Shown here: positions 1 to 10,295 of the stretch, piece after piece
Numbering within the stretch: position 1 is the first letter of the stretch
Layout: each line of letters begins with the position of its first letter
From: Methylopila turkensis
Lineage (GTDB): Bacteria > Pseudomonadota > Alphaproteobacteria > Rhizobiales > Methylopilaceae
Assembly (NCBI RefSeq): GCF_027922325.1
Contig: NZ_BSFL01000002.1
Span: forward strand, 744,001 to 808,000
Length of the DNA: 64,000 bases
Direction: 5' to 3'
Made by a program: the position numbers and the translations under genes
The notes under the pieces: generated by a model
Database searches by the model: none
What the model saw: the letters and a program-made list of their open reading frames with translations, nothing else
Told to the model about the DNA's origin: nothing

Positions 1-1014
1 CTCGGCCACGCCGTGACGGCGCGGTTCTTCGTCAACGAGATCCGCATCGACGGCGCCGACCGCTTCGAGGACCTCATCGCGGCCATGGAGCGGAACGAGC
101 GCTTCATGGCGGCGCTGGAGACGGTCGAGGCCGTCGTCGTCAACGGCGAGGGCACGATCCATCACGGCTCCGGCCTCGCGCTGGTGGCGGCGCTCCATGT
201 CGCGAAGCGGCGCGGCAAGGCGACCCTGCTCGTCAACTGCCTGCTGGAGGAGGTGCCGCTCGAACCCGCCCTGCTCGACGCCTTCGACCGCCTCAGCGTG
301 CGCGAGACGCGGTCCGCCGCCTACATGGCCGCGCTCGGCGTGCGCTGCGTGCAGACCTTCGATTCGGTCGTCGCGGCGGGCTTCGCGGGCGAGGGAAGCG
401 ACCTCGCCGGCAAGACGGTCGTCACCGACTGGACCGCGAAGAACGATCCCGGCGCGGGCGCGGCCTCGATGCGGCTGATGCGGTCGGACGACCTCGGCCC
501 CTCGGTCGCGCTGTTCCAGGTCCATGGCGAGCGCGGCGGCCTCGACGTCTGGCCGACCGCGGTCGCGACCCTTGGGGCCGCCCGCGCCGTGGCGTCGAGC
601 CGGCACCACGGGCTTTATCTCTCCGGCCTCGCCCGCACGCCCTTCGTCGCGCTGCGCGGCCGGACGTGGAAGGGCGAAGGCCTGCTCGAGACGCTCGGCG
701 GCGACCTGCCGATGGTCGACGGCTACGACGCGCTGCGGGAGGCGCTGGCGCGCGTCGGGGAGCGCCGCGCGGCCTATGAGGCCGCCTTCGACCGCCTCGC
801 GGAGGCGCGCGACCTGCAGCACTTCGACATTCTCGGCCGCGGCGACGACTCCGACGAGGCGGCCGAAGTCGCCCGGCTCCGGCGCGACGTCGAGGCCCGG
901 CCGGACCTCGCCGAGGCGGACGCCCGCAACGTCGCCAAGCGCCGCGCGCAGGAAGCCGCCTGGACCGGCGCGAAGCCGAAGAAGCGCTCGCTCCTGCGCC
1001 GCCTGTTCGGGTGA
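1..1014 (+). CDS. Polysaccharide pyruvyl transferase family protein (5' end outside window)
   Basis: The frame is open from base 1 through the GTG at 13, so the gene starts upstream of the window and only about 337 C-terminal residues are seen. The protein has the layout of the polysaccharide pyruvyl transferase family: an early Rossmann-like half with 'VVVNGEGTIHH', a middle 'LSVRETRSAAYMAALGV', and a late 'VASSRHHGLYLSGLARTPFV' segment typical of the family's nucleotide/phosphate-binding half. These enzymes usually add pyruvyl ketals to exported polysaccharide, but some members act as glycosyltransferases. The neighbours (two ELM1 proteins, a GT8-like enzyme, an ABC exporter) fit a surface-glycan role. 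The acceptor cannot be told from the sequence. The C-terminus ends in a basic tail (KPKKRSLLRRLFG). Confidence 0.7.
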   Translation, partial: LGHAVTARFFVNEIRIDGADRFEDLIAAMERNERFMAALETVEAVVVNGEGTIHHGSGLALVAALHVAKRRGKATLLVNCLLEEVPLEPALLDAFDRLSVRETRSAAYMAALGVRCVQTFDSVVAAGFAGEGSDLAGKTVVTDWTAKNDPGAGAASMRLMRSDDLGPSVALFQVHGERGGLDVWPTAVATLGAARAVASSRHHGLYLSGLARTPFVALRGRTWKGEGLLETLGGDLPMVDGYDALREALARVGERRAAYEAAFDRLAEARDLQHFDILGRGDDSDEAAEVARLRRDVEARPDLAEADARNVAKRRAQEAAWTGAKPKKRSLLRRLFG

Positions 1015-1021
1015 CCCCGCG

Positions 1022-1984
1022 TCAGGCCGCCTGCAGCCGCTGCGCCTCCCACTGCCTGTAGATTTCGACCGCGGCGCCCGAGACCTCGAAACGCCCGGCG
1101 GGCGGCGGCGTCGGCTCGCCGTCCGGCGCCAGCGCCACCTCGCCGCCGTCGATCAGATCCTGGACGCAGCGCGCGGTCGTGGACGCAGGGTCGAAGCAGA
1201 CGAGATCGAACACGCGCACCGGCTTGCCCGTGTCGCAGGCCTCGCACAGCATCGTCAGCGAATCGGGGGTCACGACATATTCCTCCGCCCCGACGAGCGC
1301 GGTCTCGAACCCCGAACGGTCGCGACGGTCCACGAACGCGACCCGATCGCCCAGCGCCGCCCGCAGCCGGCTCTCCGTGCGCTCAGGCGTGCGCCGCGAG
1401 AACGCGACGGTGAACGGCGGCGGCGCCCCGTTCTCCAACAGGCGCTCGATCTGGCCTACGATCCGGTCCGGATCGATCTCGAACGCCTTGTTGACGCCGC
1501 CGATCATGGCGAAGACGCCCCGCGGCGCAGCCGAGGGAGCCGGCGCGCGCCGCGCGGGAACGCCGCGCCGCAGAATCGAGCGCCGCGCCGCGGGAAGGCC
1601 GAACCCGGTTTCCTGCTCGCCGGGCTTCAGCGAATGCCGCGGCACCAGCGCCACGTCGAAGATCGGCGCGCGCCACAGCGGCCGGCCGCTGAACGCGGCG
1701 AACAGGTCATCGCCGTAGCGCGAGCGGTAGGCCGCGACGACGCGCTCGGCGGCGGCGCCGCTGGCGACGATGCGCAGCAGACCCGCCTCGCGGGCCGCCG
1801 GCGTGGCGCGCCAGGTGTCGATACGGCGCATCAGCTTGAGCCCGACGCGCTTGAGCGGCGGCGTCATGCGGCCGGGCGACACGATCTGGACGATCTGGTC
1901 CGCGCTCCATCCCGCGCGTTCGCAGAAGGCGAGGCATTGATTTACGTGGCCGGCCTTCGCGGCGCTTACGATCAGGGTCTTCAT
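1022..1984 (-). CDS. ELM1/DUF1022-family protein (putative glycosyltransferase)
   Basis: This 320-residue protein converges with the preceding gene, with 7 bases between the stops. The ATG at 1984 is preferred over an upstream in-frame codon at 2038 because it begins a clean hydrophobic strand (MKTLIVSAAKAGHVNQ), as expected for a Rossmann-type fold. The features 'GVFAMIGGVNKAFEID' and 'VVTPDSLTMLCEACDTGKPV' are the two recognisable ELM1-family segments. The second resembles the nucleotide-sugar-binding C-terminal half of GT-B enzymes. ELM1 proteins of alphaproteobacteria are annotated after the plant mitochondrial-fission protein; biochemically they are probably GT-B glycosyltransferases, which is inference. 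A second family member lies at 3511-4566. Confidence 0.65.
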   Translation of the reverse strand: MKTLIVSAAKAGHVNQCLAFCERAGWSADQIVQIVSPGRMTPPLKRVGLKLMRRIDTWRATPAAREAGLLRIVASGAAAERVVAAYRSRYGDDLFAAFSGRPLWRAPIFDVALVPRHSLKPGEQETGFGLPAARRSILRRGVPARRAPAPSAAPRGVFAMIGGVNKAFEIDPDRIVGQIERLLENGAPPPFTVAFSRRTPERTESRLRAALGDRVAFVDRRDRSGFETALVGAEEYVVTPDSLTMLCEACDTGKPVRVFDLVCFDPASTTARCVQDLIDGGEVALAPDGEPTPPPAGRFEVSGAAVEIYRQWEAQRLQAA

Positions 1985-2194
1985 ACGCGAACTGAGTGTT
2001 GCTCCGTGCGGACGCGGGCCGCGGCGACGCCGGACCACACCGGCGCCACGACACTTTTAGCCTTTTGGCGTGACGTCGCGGCGAAATGGAGGCGAACGCT
2101 CCCGTCTTGCCCTCGCCCGAGGCCGCGGCGTAGGTTCCCGCCAACGACCTAGCCGCTTCAGTTTAGAAGTGCTCCAGCAAAGCGAAAGTCCGCC
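1985..2194. promoter_or_regulatory. Divergent intergenic region between two glycan genes
   Basis: This 210-base gap separates the leftward ELM1 gene from the rightward GT8-like gene and so should hold both promoters. It contains a short AT-rich patch around 2053-2062 and another around 2159-2170 (TTTAGAAG). I see no convincing -35/-10 pair and no operator palindrome. Confidence 0.3.
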
Positions 2195-3496
2195 GTGGCC
2201 AAGACGACCGACACGCGCGTCAAGTTCAAGACGCGCTGGTATCATCGCCATCCCAAATACTGGTTCCGGAAGGACAAGCCGCGTCCCGCCGGCCATCGCG
2301 ACGCGCCGGAGGTGGTGCGGCTCGATCCCGAGCCGGGCGTGACGCCGAGCCCGAAGCCGCCGGTGCGCATCTTCCTCGGCACCGAGCCGATGCAGGCGCG
2401 GGCCGAGCGCGTGTTCATCTGGTCCGTCGCGCAGCGCCGCGACCCGGCCCGCGCCTACGAGATCCACCTGATGAAGGACCTCAAGGGCTTCGACCGCAAC
2501 GGCTGGACAACCGGCTTCACCAACTACCGCTACGCCATTCCCGCGCTCGCCGGCGAGCAGGGCCGCGGGATCTACAACGACGTCGACCAGATCTACCTCG
2601 CCGACCCGGCCGAGATGTTCGACCTCGACATGAAGGGCGCAGGCATCCTCTGCGTGCAGAAGGATGAGACCTCGGTCTCGCTGCTCGACTGCGCCCGCAT
2701 GGCGCCGCACTGGCGCCTCGAGGAGGCGCGCACGCCGCTCAAGCGCAAGCACTTCCTCGACATCATCGCGCGCGAGGACCTGTGGGGCGAGCTGCCCGGC
2801 GTCTGGAACGCGCGCGACACCGAGTACGGCCCGGACGTGGCCAAGTGCTTCCACTTCACCACGCTGCGCACCCAGCCGTGGCGGCCGTTCCCGGACCAGC
2901 TGTTCTACGAGGACCACCCGGAAGGCGAGTGCTGGTTCGCGCTCGAACGCTCCGCCAACGCCGCGCGCTTCAACGGCTTCACCCGCGAGCGGCCGAGCCG
3001 GAGCTTCGCCGCGGCGCTCGCGACGCTTGCACAGGAGCCGGGCCCCGACGCGGCCCGCGCGGCGCAGGACGCAAGCAAGGTCGCGCAGGCGGCCGGCGCG
3101 GCGAGCGTCCTCGTCGTCTCGCCCGAGGGCGACGCGCAGCCGGACATCCGCGGCGCGAGCGTCTCGGCGGCGCGGCTCGACGAGACCTTGCGCGCGGGCG
3201 CCAACCGGCGCGCCGACGGCGTCCTGTGCGTCGGCGGCCTGTCGGGCCTGCCCGAGGAGGACGTGGCCTGGGCGCTCGACGCGCTGTTCGACGCGGGCGG
3301 CGGCTTCCTCGCCGTCAGCCTGAAGCTCGACCCGGCGCGCATCGGAACCGCGGCGGCGCTGCCGCCGGAATGGTGGCGGCTGCAGCTCGAACTCGCCTCG
3401 GCCCGCGCGCCGGACCGGCTCTGGAGCCTGGCCGTGACCGGGGCCGGCTCCGCGAGAACGTTCAAGGGCGGCGCGGCCGCGTCCCGCGCGGCCTGA
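2195..3496 (+). CDS. GT8-like glycosyltransferase with a methyltransferase-like C-terminal segment
   Basis: This is a 433-residue protein starting at GTG 2195; no better start is visible downstream. Residues about 50-150 look like a GT8-type nucleotide-sugar glycosyltransferase: 'IFLGTEPMQARAERVFIWS', then 'YEIHLMKDL', then 'GIYNDVDQIYLADPAEMFD', where the DVD supplies the metal-binding aspartates of a DxD motif. Residues about 290-420 form a second module. Its 'ADGVLCVGGLSGLPEEDVAWAL' and 'LPPEWWRLQLELAS' resemble the back half of class I SAM methyltransferases, but no glycine-rich SAM-binding loop is seen. It is followed after 14 bases by the second ELM1 gene, suggesting a shared transcript. 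The sugar and acceptor are unknown. Confidence 0.6.
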   Translation: MAKTTDTRVKFKTRWYHRHPKYWFRKDKPRPAGHRDAPEVVRLDPEPGVTPSPKPPVRIFLGTEPMQARAERVFIWSVAQRRDPARAYEIHLMKDLKGFDRNGWTTGFTNYRYAIPALAGEQGRGIYNDVDQIYLADPAEMFDLDMKGAGILCVQKDETSVSLLDCARMAPHWRLEEARTPLKRKHFLDIIAREDLWGELPGVWNARDTEYGPDVAKCFHFTTLRTQPWRPFPDQLFYEDHPEGECWFALERSANAARFNGFTRERPSRSFAAALATLAQEPGPDAARAAQDASKVAQAAGAASVLVVSPEGDAQPDIRGASVSAARLDETLRAGANRRADGVLCVGGLSGLPEEDVAWALDALFDAGGGFLAVSLKLDPARIGTAAALPPEWWRLQLELASARAPDRLWSLAVTGAGSARTFKGGAAASRAA

Positions 3497-3510
3497 GGCC
3501 GGGAGCAGGC

Positions 3511-4566
3511 ATGGCGGCGCCGGCGCTCTGGGCGCTCACCGGCCGGCGCGCCGGCGACAACCGGCAGGTCCTCGCGCTGGCCGAGGCGACCGGCCTGCCC
3601 TTCGCGACCAAGCCGCTCGTCTTCTCCGATCTCCGGAAGCGGGCGGCGCGGCCGGAGGGCTCGATCGCGGCCCTCGACGCGGCCTCGCGGGCGAGCCTCG
3701 CGCCGCCCTGGCCGGACCTCGTCGTCGCGGCCGGACGCTGGTCGGCGCACGCCGCGCTCTGGATCCGGGCGCAATCCGGCGGCCGCGCCCGCCTCGTCCA
3801 TATCGGGCGTCCGTGGGCGCCCCTGCCCTGGTTCGACCTCGTGGTGACGACCGCGCAATACGGCCTGCCCCCGCGCCCGAACGTGCTGGAGAACGCGTTT
3901 CCTCTCTCCGCCTGGCGCGACGAGGCGGCGGCGGTTCCGCCCGACGTCGCCGCCCTGCCCCGGCCGCGGCTGCTCGCGATCGTCGGCGGCGACAGCCCTC
4001 CGCGCGTTCTCGACGTTGACGCGGCGACGGCGCTTGCCCGCGCGGCTCTCGCCCGGGTCGGGCGCGAGGGCGGCTCGCTGCTGCTCGCGACCTCGCCGCG
4101 CACGCGCCCCGAAGCCATAGCGGCGATCCGGGACGTGCTCGCGGCCGCCTCCGCGCCGACGCGGCTCTCCGTCTTCGGCGAGGAGCCGAACCTCTACCGG
4201 GCGTTCCTCGCCGCGGCGGATGCGATCGTCGTGACCGACGACAGCGCCGCGATGACCGCCGAGGCCGCGATGACCGGCGCGCCGGTGGCGTTGCACCCGC
4301 TGCCGCAGCGGCCGAGCGCCGCGCAAAACCGCGTGAGCCTGCTGCGGCGGCTCGCAGGGCTCACGCCCCCGACTCAGGCCGCCTTCGACGCGTTGGTCGC
4401 GCGCGGGACGATCACCTCCATCCGCGACCTCGACCGCTACGCCGCGCGGCTCCGGAGCGAGGGCCTGCTCGACGGCGGCCCCGCCGCAAGAGAACGGGCC
4501 GCGGCGGAGCTCGACGAGGCCGCGCGCCGGGCCCGCGCGCTGGTCCCGGCGCAAAGGCCCGCTTGA
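3511..4566 (+). CDS. ELM1/DUF1022-family protein (putative glycosyltransferase)
   Basis: This is a 351-residue second ELM1-family protein. The ATG at 3511 has a GGGAG Shine-Dalgarno stretch just upstream. The N-terminus 'ALWALTGRRAGDNRQVLALAEATGLPF' is the classic ELM1 opening (a GRxGDNxQ-type loop), followed by 'LVVAAGRWSAHAALWIR', 'LVHIGRP', 'LLAIVGGDSPPRVLD' and the C-terminal 'IVVTDDSAAMTAEAAMTGAPV' signature. It matches the textbook family better than the copy at 1022-1984, so the two are probably old paralogues with different acceptors. It lies between a GT8-like gene and an ABC exporter, which supports a role in building an exported glycan or glycolipid. The enzymatic role is inferred. 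Confidence 0.75.
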   Translation: MAAPALWALTGRRAGDNRQVLALAEATGLPFATKPLVFSDLRKRAARPEGSIAALDAASRASLAPPWPDLVVAAGRWSAHAALWIRAQSGGRARLVHIGRPWAPLPWFDLVVTTAQYGLPPRPNVLENAFPLSAWRDEAAAVPPDVAALPRPRLLAIVGGDSPPRVLDVDAATALARAALARVGREGGSLLLATSPRTRPEAIAAIRDVLAAASAPTRLSVFGEEPNLYRAFLAAADAIVVTDDSAAMTAEAAMTGAPVALHPLPQRPSAAQNRVSLLRRLAGLTPPTQAAFDALVARGTITSIRDLDRYAARLRSEGLLDGGPAARERAAAELDEAARRARALVPAQRPA

Positions 4567-4641
4567 GGCCGGCGCGGATAAGGTCTACCCCGCTGCTCGA
4601 CCCTCGGCGGCTTTCGCCTCGCGTCACGGTCTCCGTTCGGA

Positions 4642-6414
<1,773 letters not shown>

Positions 6415-6525
6415 TCGACGGAAGCCGAAACGGCGGCGGCCGCCCCTGAGGCCGTGCGCGCGATCGGCGGCGCCTCGGCCGCGGAACGCCTCCTCCGCCC
6501 CTGAAATCCGGACGATGCGCCTGAC

Positions 6526-8238
6526 ATGACCGACCGCCTGAGCCCCGACGCGACGACCTCCGCCCCCGGGGCCGCCGCGGACACGACCATCCTCGACGCG
6601 CTCGACGCGGCCGCCGCCGGCGACCGCGGCTTCGACTTCTACTCCGCGCGCGGCGCGCTGCTGGAGAGCCTGCCCTATGCGCGGCTGCGCGAGGACGCGC
6701 GGGCGCTGGGCGCCCGCCTGCTCGGGGCGGGCCTCGTCCCTGGCGACCGCGTCGCGCTGATCGCGGAGACCGAGGCCGACTTCGTGCGGCTGTTCTTCGC
6801 CTGCGGCTACGCCCGGCTGATCCCCGCCCCGATGCCGCTGCCGATGGCCTTCGGCGGCCGGGAGAACTATCTCGCCCACATCCGCCGCATGATCGAATGC
6901 GCCGACGCCGCGGCCGCCTTCGCGCCCGCCGCGCTGAAGGACTGGCTCGCCGAGGCCGCCGCGGGCCTGCCGCTGAAGCTCTCCGGAACCGTCGCCGACA
7001 TTCCGGAGACCGCGGCGCCAGCCGACCTGCCCGCGCCCTCGCCGGACGATCTCGCCTATCTGCAGTTCTCGTCGGGCAGCACGCGCTTCCCCAAGGGCAT
7101 CATGGTCACCCACCGCGCGCTGATGGCGAACGCGACCGGGATCAGCCGCGACGGGCTGGAGACCACGCCAGCGGACCGCTGCGTGTCGTGGCTGCCGTTC
7201 TACCACGACATGGGGCTGGTCGGTTTCATGCTCACCCCCGTCGTGGCGGGGCTTTCGGTCGACTACCTCTCGACCCGCGACTTCGCCCGGCGGCCGATGA
7301 TGTGGCTGGAGCTGATCGCGCGGAACAAGGCCACGATCTCCTACAGCCCGAGCTTCGGGTTCGAGCTCTGCGTCCAGCGCGCGGCGACGCTCGACCTCGG
7401 CGCGCTCGACATCTCGACTTGGCGGGCGGCCGGCATCGGCGGCGACATGATCCGGCCCAACGTGCTGCGCCGCTTCGCCGACCGTTTCGCCGCCCACGGC
7501 TTCCGCATGGAGAGCTTCGTGCCGAGCTACGGCATGGCGGAGGCGACGCTCGCGCTTTCCTTCGCGCCGCTCCGGCGCGGCATGCGCGCCGAGACCGTCG
7601 ACCTCGACCGGCTGGAAAGCGGGGAGGCTGCGGCCCCCGCGACGGCCGAGGCGCGCACCCGCGAATTCGTGCTGTGCGGGCGCCCGCTCGAAGGCCACGC
7701 GATCGAAGTGCGCGACGCCGCCGGCGCCGCGCTGCCCGAACGTCAGGTCGGCCAGGTGTTCGCGAAGGGCCCGAGCCTGATGACGGCCTACTATCGCGAG
7801 CCGGAGGCGACCGAGGCCGCGATCCGCGACGGCTGGCTCGACACCGGCGACCTCGGCTACTTCGCCGACGGCGAGATCGTCATCACCGGCCGCGCCAAGG
7901 ACCTCGTGCTGGTCAACGGCCGCAACGTCTGGCCGCAGGACATGGAGTGGACGGTCGAGAGCGAGCTCGACGGCGTCCGCAGCGGCGACGTCGCCGTGTT
8001 CTCCGTCGACGCCGACGAGGGCGAGGACGTGGTGGCGCTGGTGCAGTGCCGCGCCAGCGCGCCGGAGACCCGCGAAAAGCTCGCGACCGACGTCGCGAAC
8101 CTGCTGCGGCTGCGGTTCGGCGTTCCCGTGACCGTGCGAATCGTCGGCGCCCATGCCTTGCCCGTCACCTCGTCGGGAAAACTGAGCCGGAGCCGGTCCC
8201 GCGAGCTGTTTCTGGCGATGAAGGCGGCCGAAGCCTGA
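6526..8238 (+). CDS. Fatty acyl-AMP ligase / acyl-ACP synthetase (AasR-like)
   Basis: This is a 570-residue adenylate-forming enzyme. The ATP-binding P-loop 'FSSGSTRFPKGIMVTH' lies at about residues 181-196, followed by 'PSYGMAEATLAL', the adenylate-binding 'WLDTGDLGYF' and the hinge 'ITGRAKDLVLVNGRNVWPQD'. These motifs and the length match the fatty acyl-AMP ligase branch, which activates fatty acids and hands them to an acyl carrier protein rather than to CoA. The acyl carrier protein and serine palmitoyltransferase genes lie just downstream, so the likely job is loading acyl chains for sphingoid-base synthesis, as AasR does in Caulobacter. The pathway assignment rests on gene context; the enzyme class is clear from the sequence. 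Confidence 0.8.
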   Translation: MTDRLSPDATTSAPGAAADTTILDALDAAAAGDRGFDFYSARGALLESLPYARLREDARALGARLLGAGLVPGDRVALIAETEADFVRLFFACGYARLIPAPMPLPMAFGGRENYLAHIRRMIECADAAAAFAPAALKDWLAEAAAGLPLKLSGTVADIPETAAPADLPAPSPDDLAYLQFSSGSTRFPKGIMVTHRALMANATGISRDGLETTPADRCVSWLPFYHDMGLVGFMLTPVVAGLSVDYLSTRDFARRPMMWLELIARNKATISYSPSFGFELCVQRAATLDLGALDISTWRAAGIGGDMIRPNVLRRFADRFAAHGFRMESFVPSYGMAEATLALSFAPLRRGMRAETVDLDRLESGEAAAPATAEARTREFVLCGRPLEGHAIEVRDAAGAALPERQVGQVFAKGPSLMTAYYREPEATEAAIRDGWLDTGDLGYFADGEIVITGRAKDLVLVNGRNVWPQDMEWTVESELDGVRSGDVAVFSVDADEGEDVVALVQCRASAPETREKLATDVANLLRLRFGVPVTVRIVGAHALPVTSSGKLSRSRSRELFLAMKAAEA

Positions 8239-8731
8239 ACACATTCGGCAACGAATTATTTCATCTTGAAACGCGGCGGGCGCGCTCCATAAGCCGTCTT
8301 TGGTGCGCCGCCGCACGATCGCGCAGGCGCCGCCGCACGCGGCGCGCGCCTCGCCGCCGGCCGGCCGCGGAAGGTGGATCGTTTTTTAACCATCGCCGTC
8401 GTTTCCTCAATCTTCAGGGTTTTGACCGGGTCCGGCGGCAGCCGGCGCGGACCCCCGAGCCGCCCCGGCAGGAGCCGGGCCGCCCCCTCCGTCGCCGCTC
8501 CGGGCGCGGTTCCGCGGGGGTCGAAAGAGGCCGCGCCACTGTGTCCGCCAGAACACGGATCGGCGGACGAGGACGACCGGACCGGCTGCGCAAGCCGCCG
8601 ATCTCGGTTACAAGCTGCTGACGCATAGGAGTTTTTCGTCGTTCGGGGGCGAACTTTACAGATCGACGACAACTTCATACTTTGCGGCCTTCATAAGTAT
8701 GGGTCGCGTAAGTGCCCGGCAGGTCGGGAAG
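8239..8731. promoter_or_regulatory. Long intergenic region upstream of the acyl carrier protein gene
   Basis: I find no convincing gene in this stretch of nearly 500 bases; open frames here are compositionally unremarkable. It contains a GC-rich inverted repeat (GCGCCGC at 8327-8333 with GCGGCGC at 8339-8345), a run of six T followed by TTAACCAT at 8386-8393, and an AT-rich patch at 8650-8698 just before the coding region. It separates the acyl-AMP ligase from the acpR-like/spt pair and probably holds the promoter for that pair. The missing ceramide reductase gene, which sits at this place in Caulobacter, is not here. Confidence 0.5.
8386..8393 (+). promoter_or_regulatory. TTAACCAT motif resembling a CtrA half-site
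   Basis: The 8-base string TTAACCAT matches the half-site bound by the alphaproteobacterial cell-cycle regulator CtrA. It lies about 345 bases before the acyl carrier protein start, in an otherwise GC-rich spacer. A single 8-base match can occur by chance, and no second half-site at the usual spacing is seen. Confidence 0.2.
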
Positions 8732-8983
8732 ATGAATGAAGATAAAGGCCAGTTGATCGCTGACATCGAGGATGTCCTCGAGACAGTCATCAACCGAAGG
8801 GTCGAATTGCGGACGGAAATGAACATCGTGAACGATCTTGGACTCGACTCAATAGCTGTGATGAACTTCTGCATGGCGCTCGAGGACAAGTTCGACATCT
8901 CGATCCCGTTGCATGACATGGCCAGCGTCGTGACCGTCGACGATCTCGCGAAGACGATCGAAACGCTGCGGAGTAATGCGTGA
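8732..8983 (+). CDS. Acyl carrier protein for sphingolipid synthesis (AcpR-like)
   Basis: This is an 83-residue acyl carrier protein with 'MNIVNDLGLDSIAVMNF'. The serine of the DSI motif is the expected phosphopantetheine attachment site, followed by 'ALEDKFDISIPLHDM'. I chose the ATG at 8732 because a GGGAAG stretch precedes it and it gives the normal length; an in-frame ATG at 8699 would add 11 residues without a visible ribosome-binding site. The stop overlaps the start of the serine palmitoyltransferase gene, so the two are translationally coupled. This matches the Caulobacter pair in which AcpR delivers acyl chains to Spt. Confidence 0.85.
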   Translation: MNEDKGQLIADIEDVLETVINRRVELRTEMNIVNDLGLDSIAVMNFCMALEDKFDISIPLHDMASVVTVDDLAKTIETLRSNA

Positions 8984-10295
8984 TATGTCGATATTCGGAA
9001 AGTTCGCGGCGCTCACCGACCGCTATGATCGTCTCAGGGAAGTCGGAGCTGATCCGTTCGCCGTGAAGTTCGACGACATCGTCTCGTCTGTCGAAGGCGT
9101 CGTGAACGGCAAGCGGACTCTTCTGTTCGGCACCAACAACTATCTCGGCCTGACCTTCGACGAGGCGGCCAAGGAGCGGTCGATCGACGCGATCCGCCGC
9201 CACGGCACCGGCACGACCGGCTCGCGCATCGCCAACGGCAGCTACAAGGGTCATCAGGAGCTGGAGCGCGAGCTCGCGGACTTCTACGGCCACAAGCACT
9301 GCATGGTGTTCTCAACCGGCTATCAGGCCAACCTCGGCATGATCTCGACGCTGGTCGGCAAGGACGACCACCTGTTCCTGGACGCCGACAGCCACGCCTC
9401 GATCTATGACGGCTCGCGCCTCGGCCACGCGCCGGTGGTCCGCTTCCGCCACAACAATCCGGACGACCTCGCCAAGCGCCTGAAGCGCCTGTCCGACCAG
9501 CCGGGCGACAAGCTGATCGTGGTCGAGGGCATCTATTCGATGCTGGGCGACACGGCTCCGCTGAAGGAGTTCGTGGACGTCAAGCGCGAGTTCGGCGCCT
9601 ACCTGATGGTCGACGAGGCGCACTCGATGGGCGTGCTCGGCCGTCACGGCCGCGGCCTCGCCGAGCGCGAGGGCGTCGAGGACGACGTCGACTTCGTCGT
9701 CGGCACCTTCTCGAAGAGCCTCGCCAGCGTCGGCGGCTTCTGCGTCTCCAGCCTCGACGGCTTCGAGATCCTGCGCCTCGCCTCGCGGCCCTACATGTTC
9801 ACGGCCTCGCTGCCGCCGGCGATCATCTCGTCGACGCTGTCGGCGCTGCGCACCCTGCGCGCCGAGCCCCAGCGCCGCGACAAGCTCGCCGCCAACAGCC
9901 AGCGCTTCTACGCGGGCCTGCGCAACGCCGGCTTCCATGTCGGCCCCGAATGCTCGCCGATCGTCGCGGTCATCATCGACCAGCCGGAGATCGCGGTGGC
10001 GTTCTGGAAGCGCCTGCTCGAGGAGGGCATGTACCTCAACCTCGCGCTGCCGCCCGCGACGCCGAACTCGTCCGCCTTCCTGCGGTCGAGCGTGAGCGCC
10101 GCCCATTCGGACGAGCACATCGACTTCGCGATCGCGCTGATGACCCGCATCGGCCGCGAGTTCGGCCTGCTGCCCGCCGAGAACAACGTGTGCCCGTTCC
10201 CGGCCGTGGCCGTCAGCGCAGAACGCCTCGGCGCCACAGCCGCCATAGCACGGGCCCTGCCGCCAGCAGTGGGTGCCGGCGCTGGAATGGCGTGA
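8976..10295 (+). CDS. spt: Serine palmitoyltransferase (alpha-oxoamine synthase family)
   Basis: This is a 439-residue PLP enzyme of the alpha-oxoamine synthase family. It has 'FGTNNYLGL', 'GTGTTGSRIANGSYKGHQELE', the PLP-sandwiching 'VDEAHSMGVLG' and the Schiff-base lysine in 'GTFSKSLASVGG' (about residue 247). 8-amino-7-oxononanoate synthase and 2-amino-3-ketobutyrate ligase share the fold, but the adjacent private acyl carrier protein and lipid genes favour serine palmitoyltransferase, which condenses serine with an acyl thioester to 3-ketosphinganine in the cytoplasm. ATG 8985 (MSIFGKF) is an alternative start three codons downstream. The last 83 bases overlap the convergent gene ending at 10213. 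Confidence 0.85.
   Translation: MRDMSIFGKFAALTDRYDRLREVGADPFAVKFDDIVSSVEGVVNGKRTLLFGTNNYLGLTFDEAAKERSIDAIRRHGTGTTGSRIANGSYKGHQELERELADFYGHKHCMVFSTGYQANLGMISTLVGKDDHLFLDADSHASIYDGSRLGHAPVVRFRHNNPDDLAKRLKRLSDQPGDKLIVVEGIYSMLGDTAPLKEFVDVKREFGAYLMVDEAHSMGVLGRHGRGLAEREGVEDDVDFVVGTFSKSLASVGGFCVSSLDGFEILRLASRPYMFTASLPPAIISSTLSALRTLRAEPQRRDKLAANSQRFYAGLRNAGFHVGPECSPIVAVIIDQPEIAVAFWKRLLEEGMYLNLALPPATPNSSAFLRSSVSAAHSDEHIDFAIALMTRIGREFGLLPAENNVCPFPAVAVSAERLGATAAIARALPPAVGAGAGMA

Noticed and set aside
524..2152. A 542-codon open frame on the plus strand
   Set aside because: Its translation is Arg/Pro/Ala-rich without family motifs and it crosses the stop and start of two real genes on both strands.
2159..2170. 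TTTAGAAG as an Irr (ICE) box
   Set aside because: Only one half resembles the motif and the gene downstream is a glycosyltransferase with no iron link.
2905..4554. A 549-codon open frame on the minus strand
   Set aside because: It is antisense to the GT8-like and ELM1 genes and has no recognisable domain.
8256..8678. Possible small genes in the gap before the acyl carrier protein
   Set aside because: The frames lack ribosome-binding sites and family motifs, and the region carries promoter-like elements.
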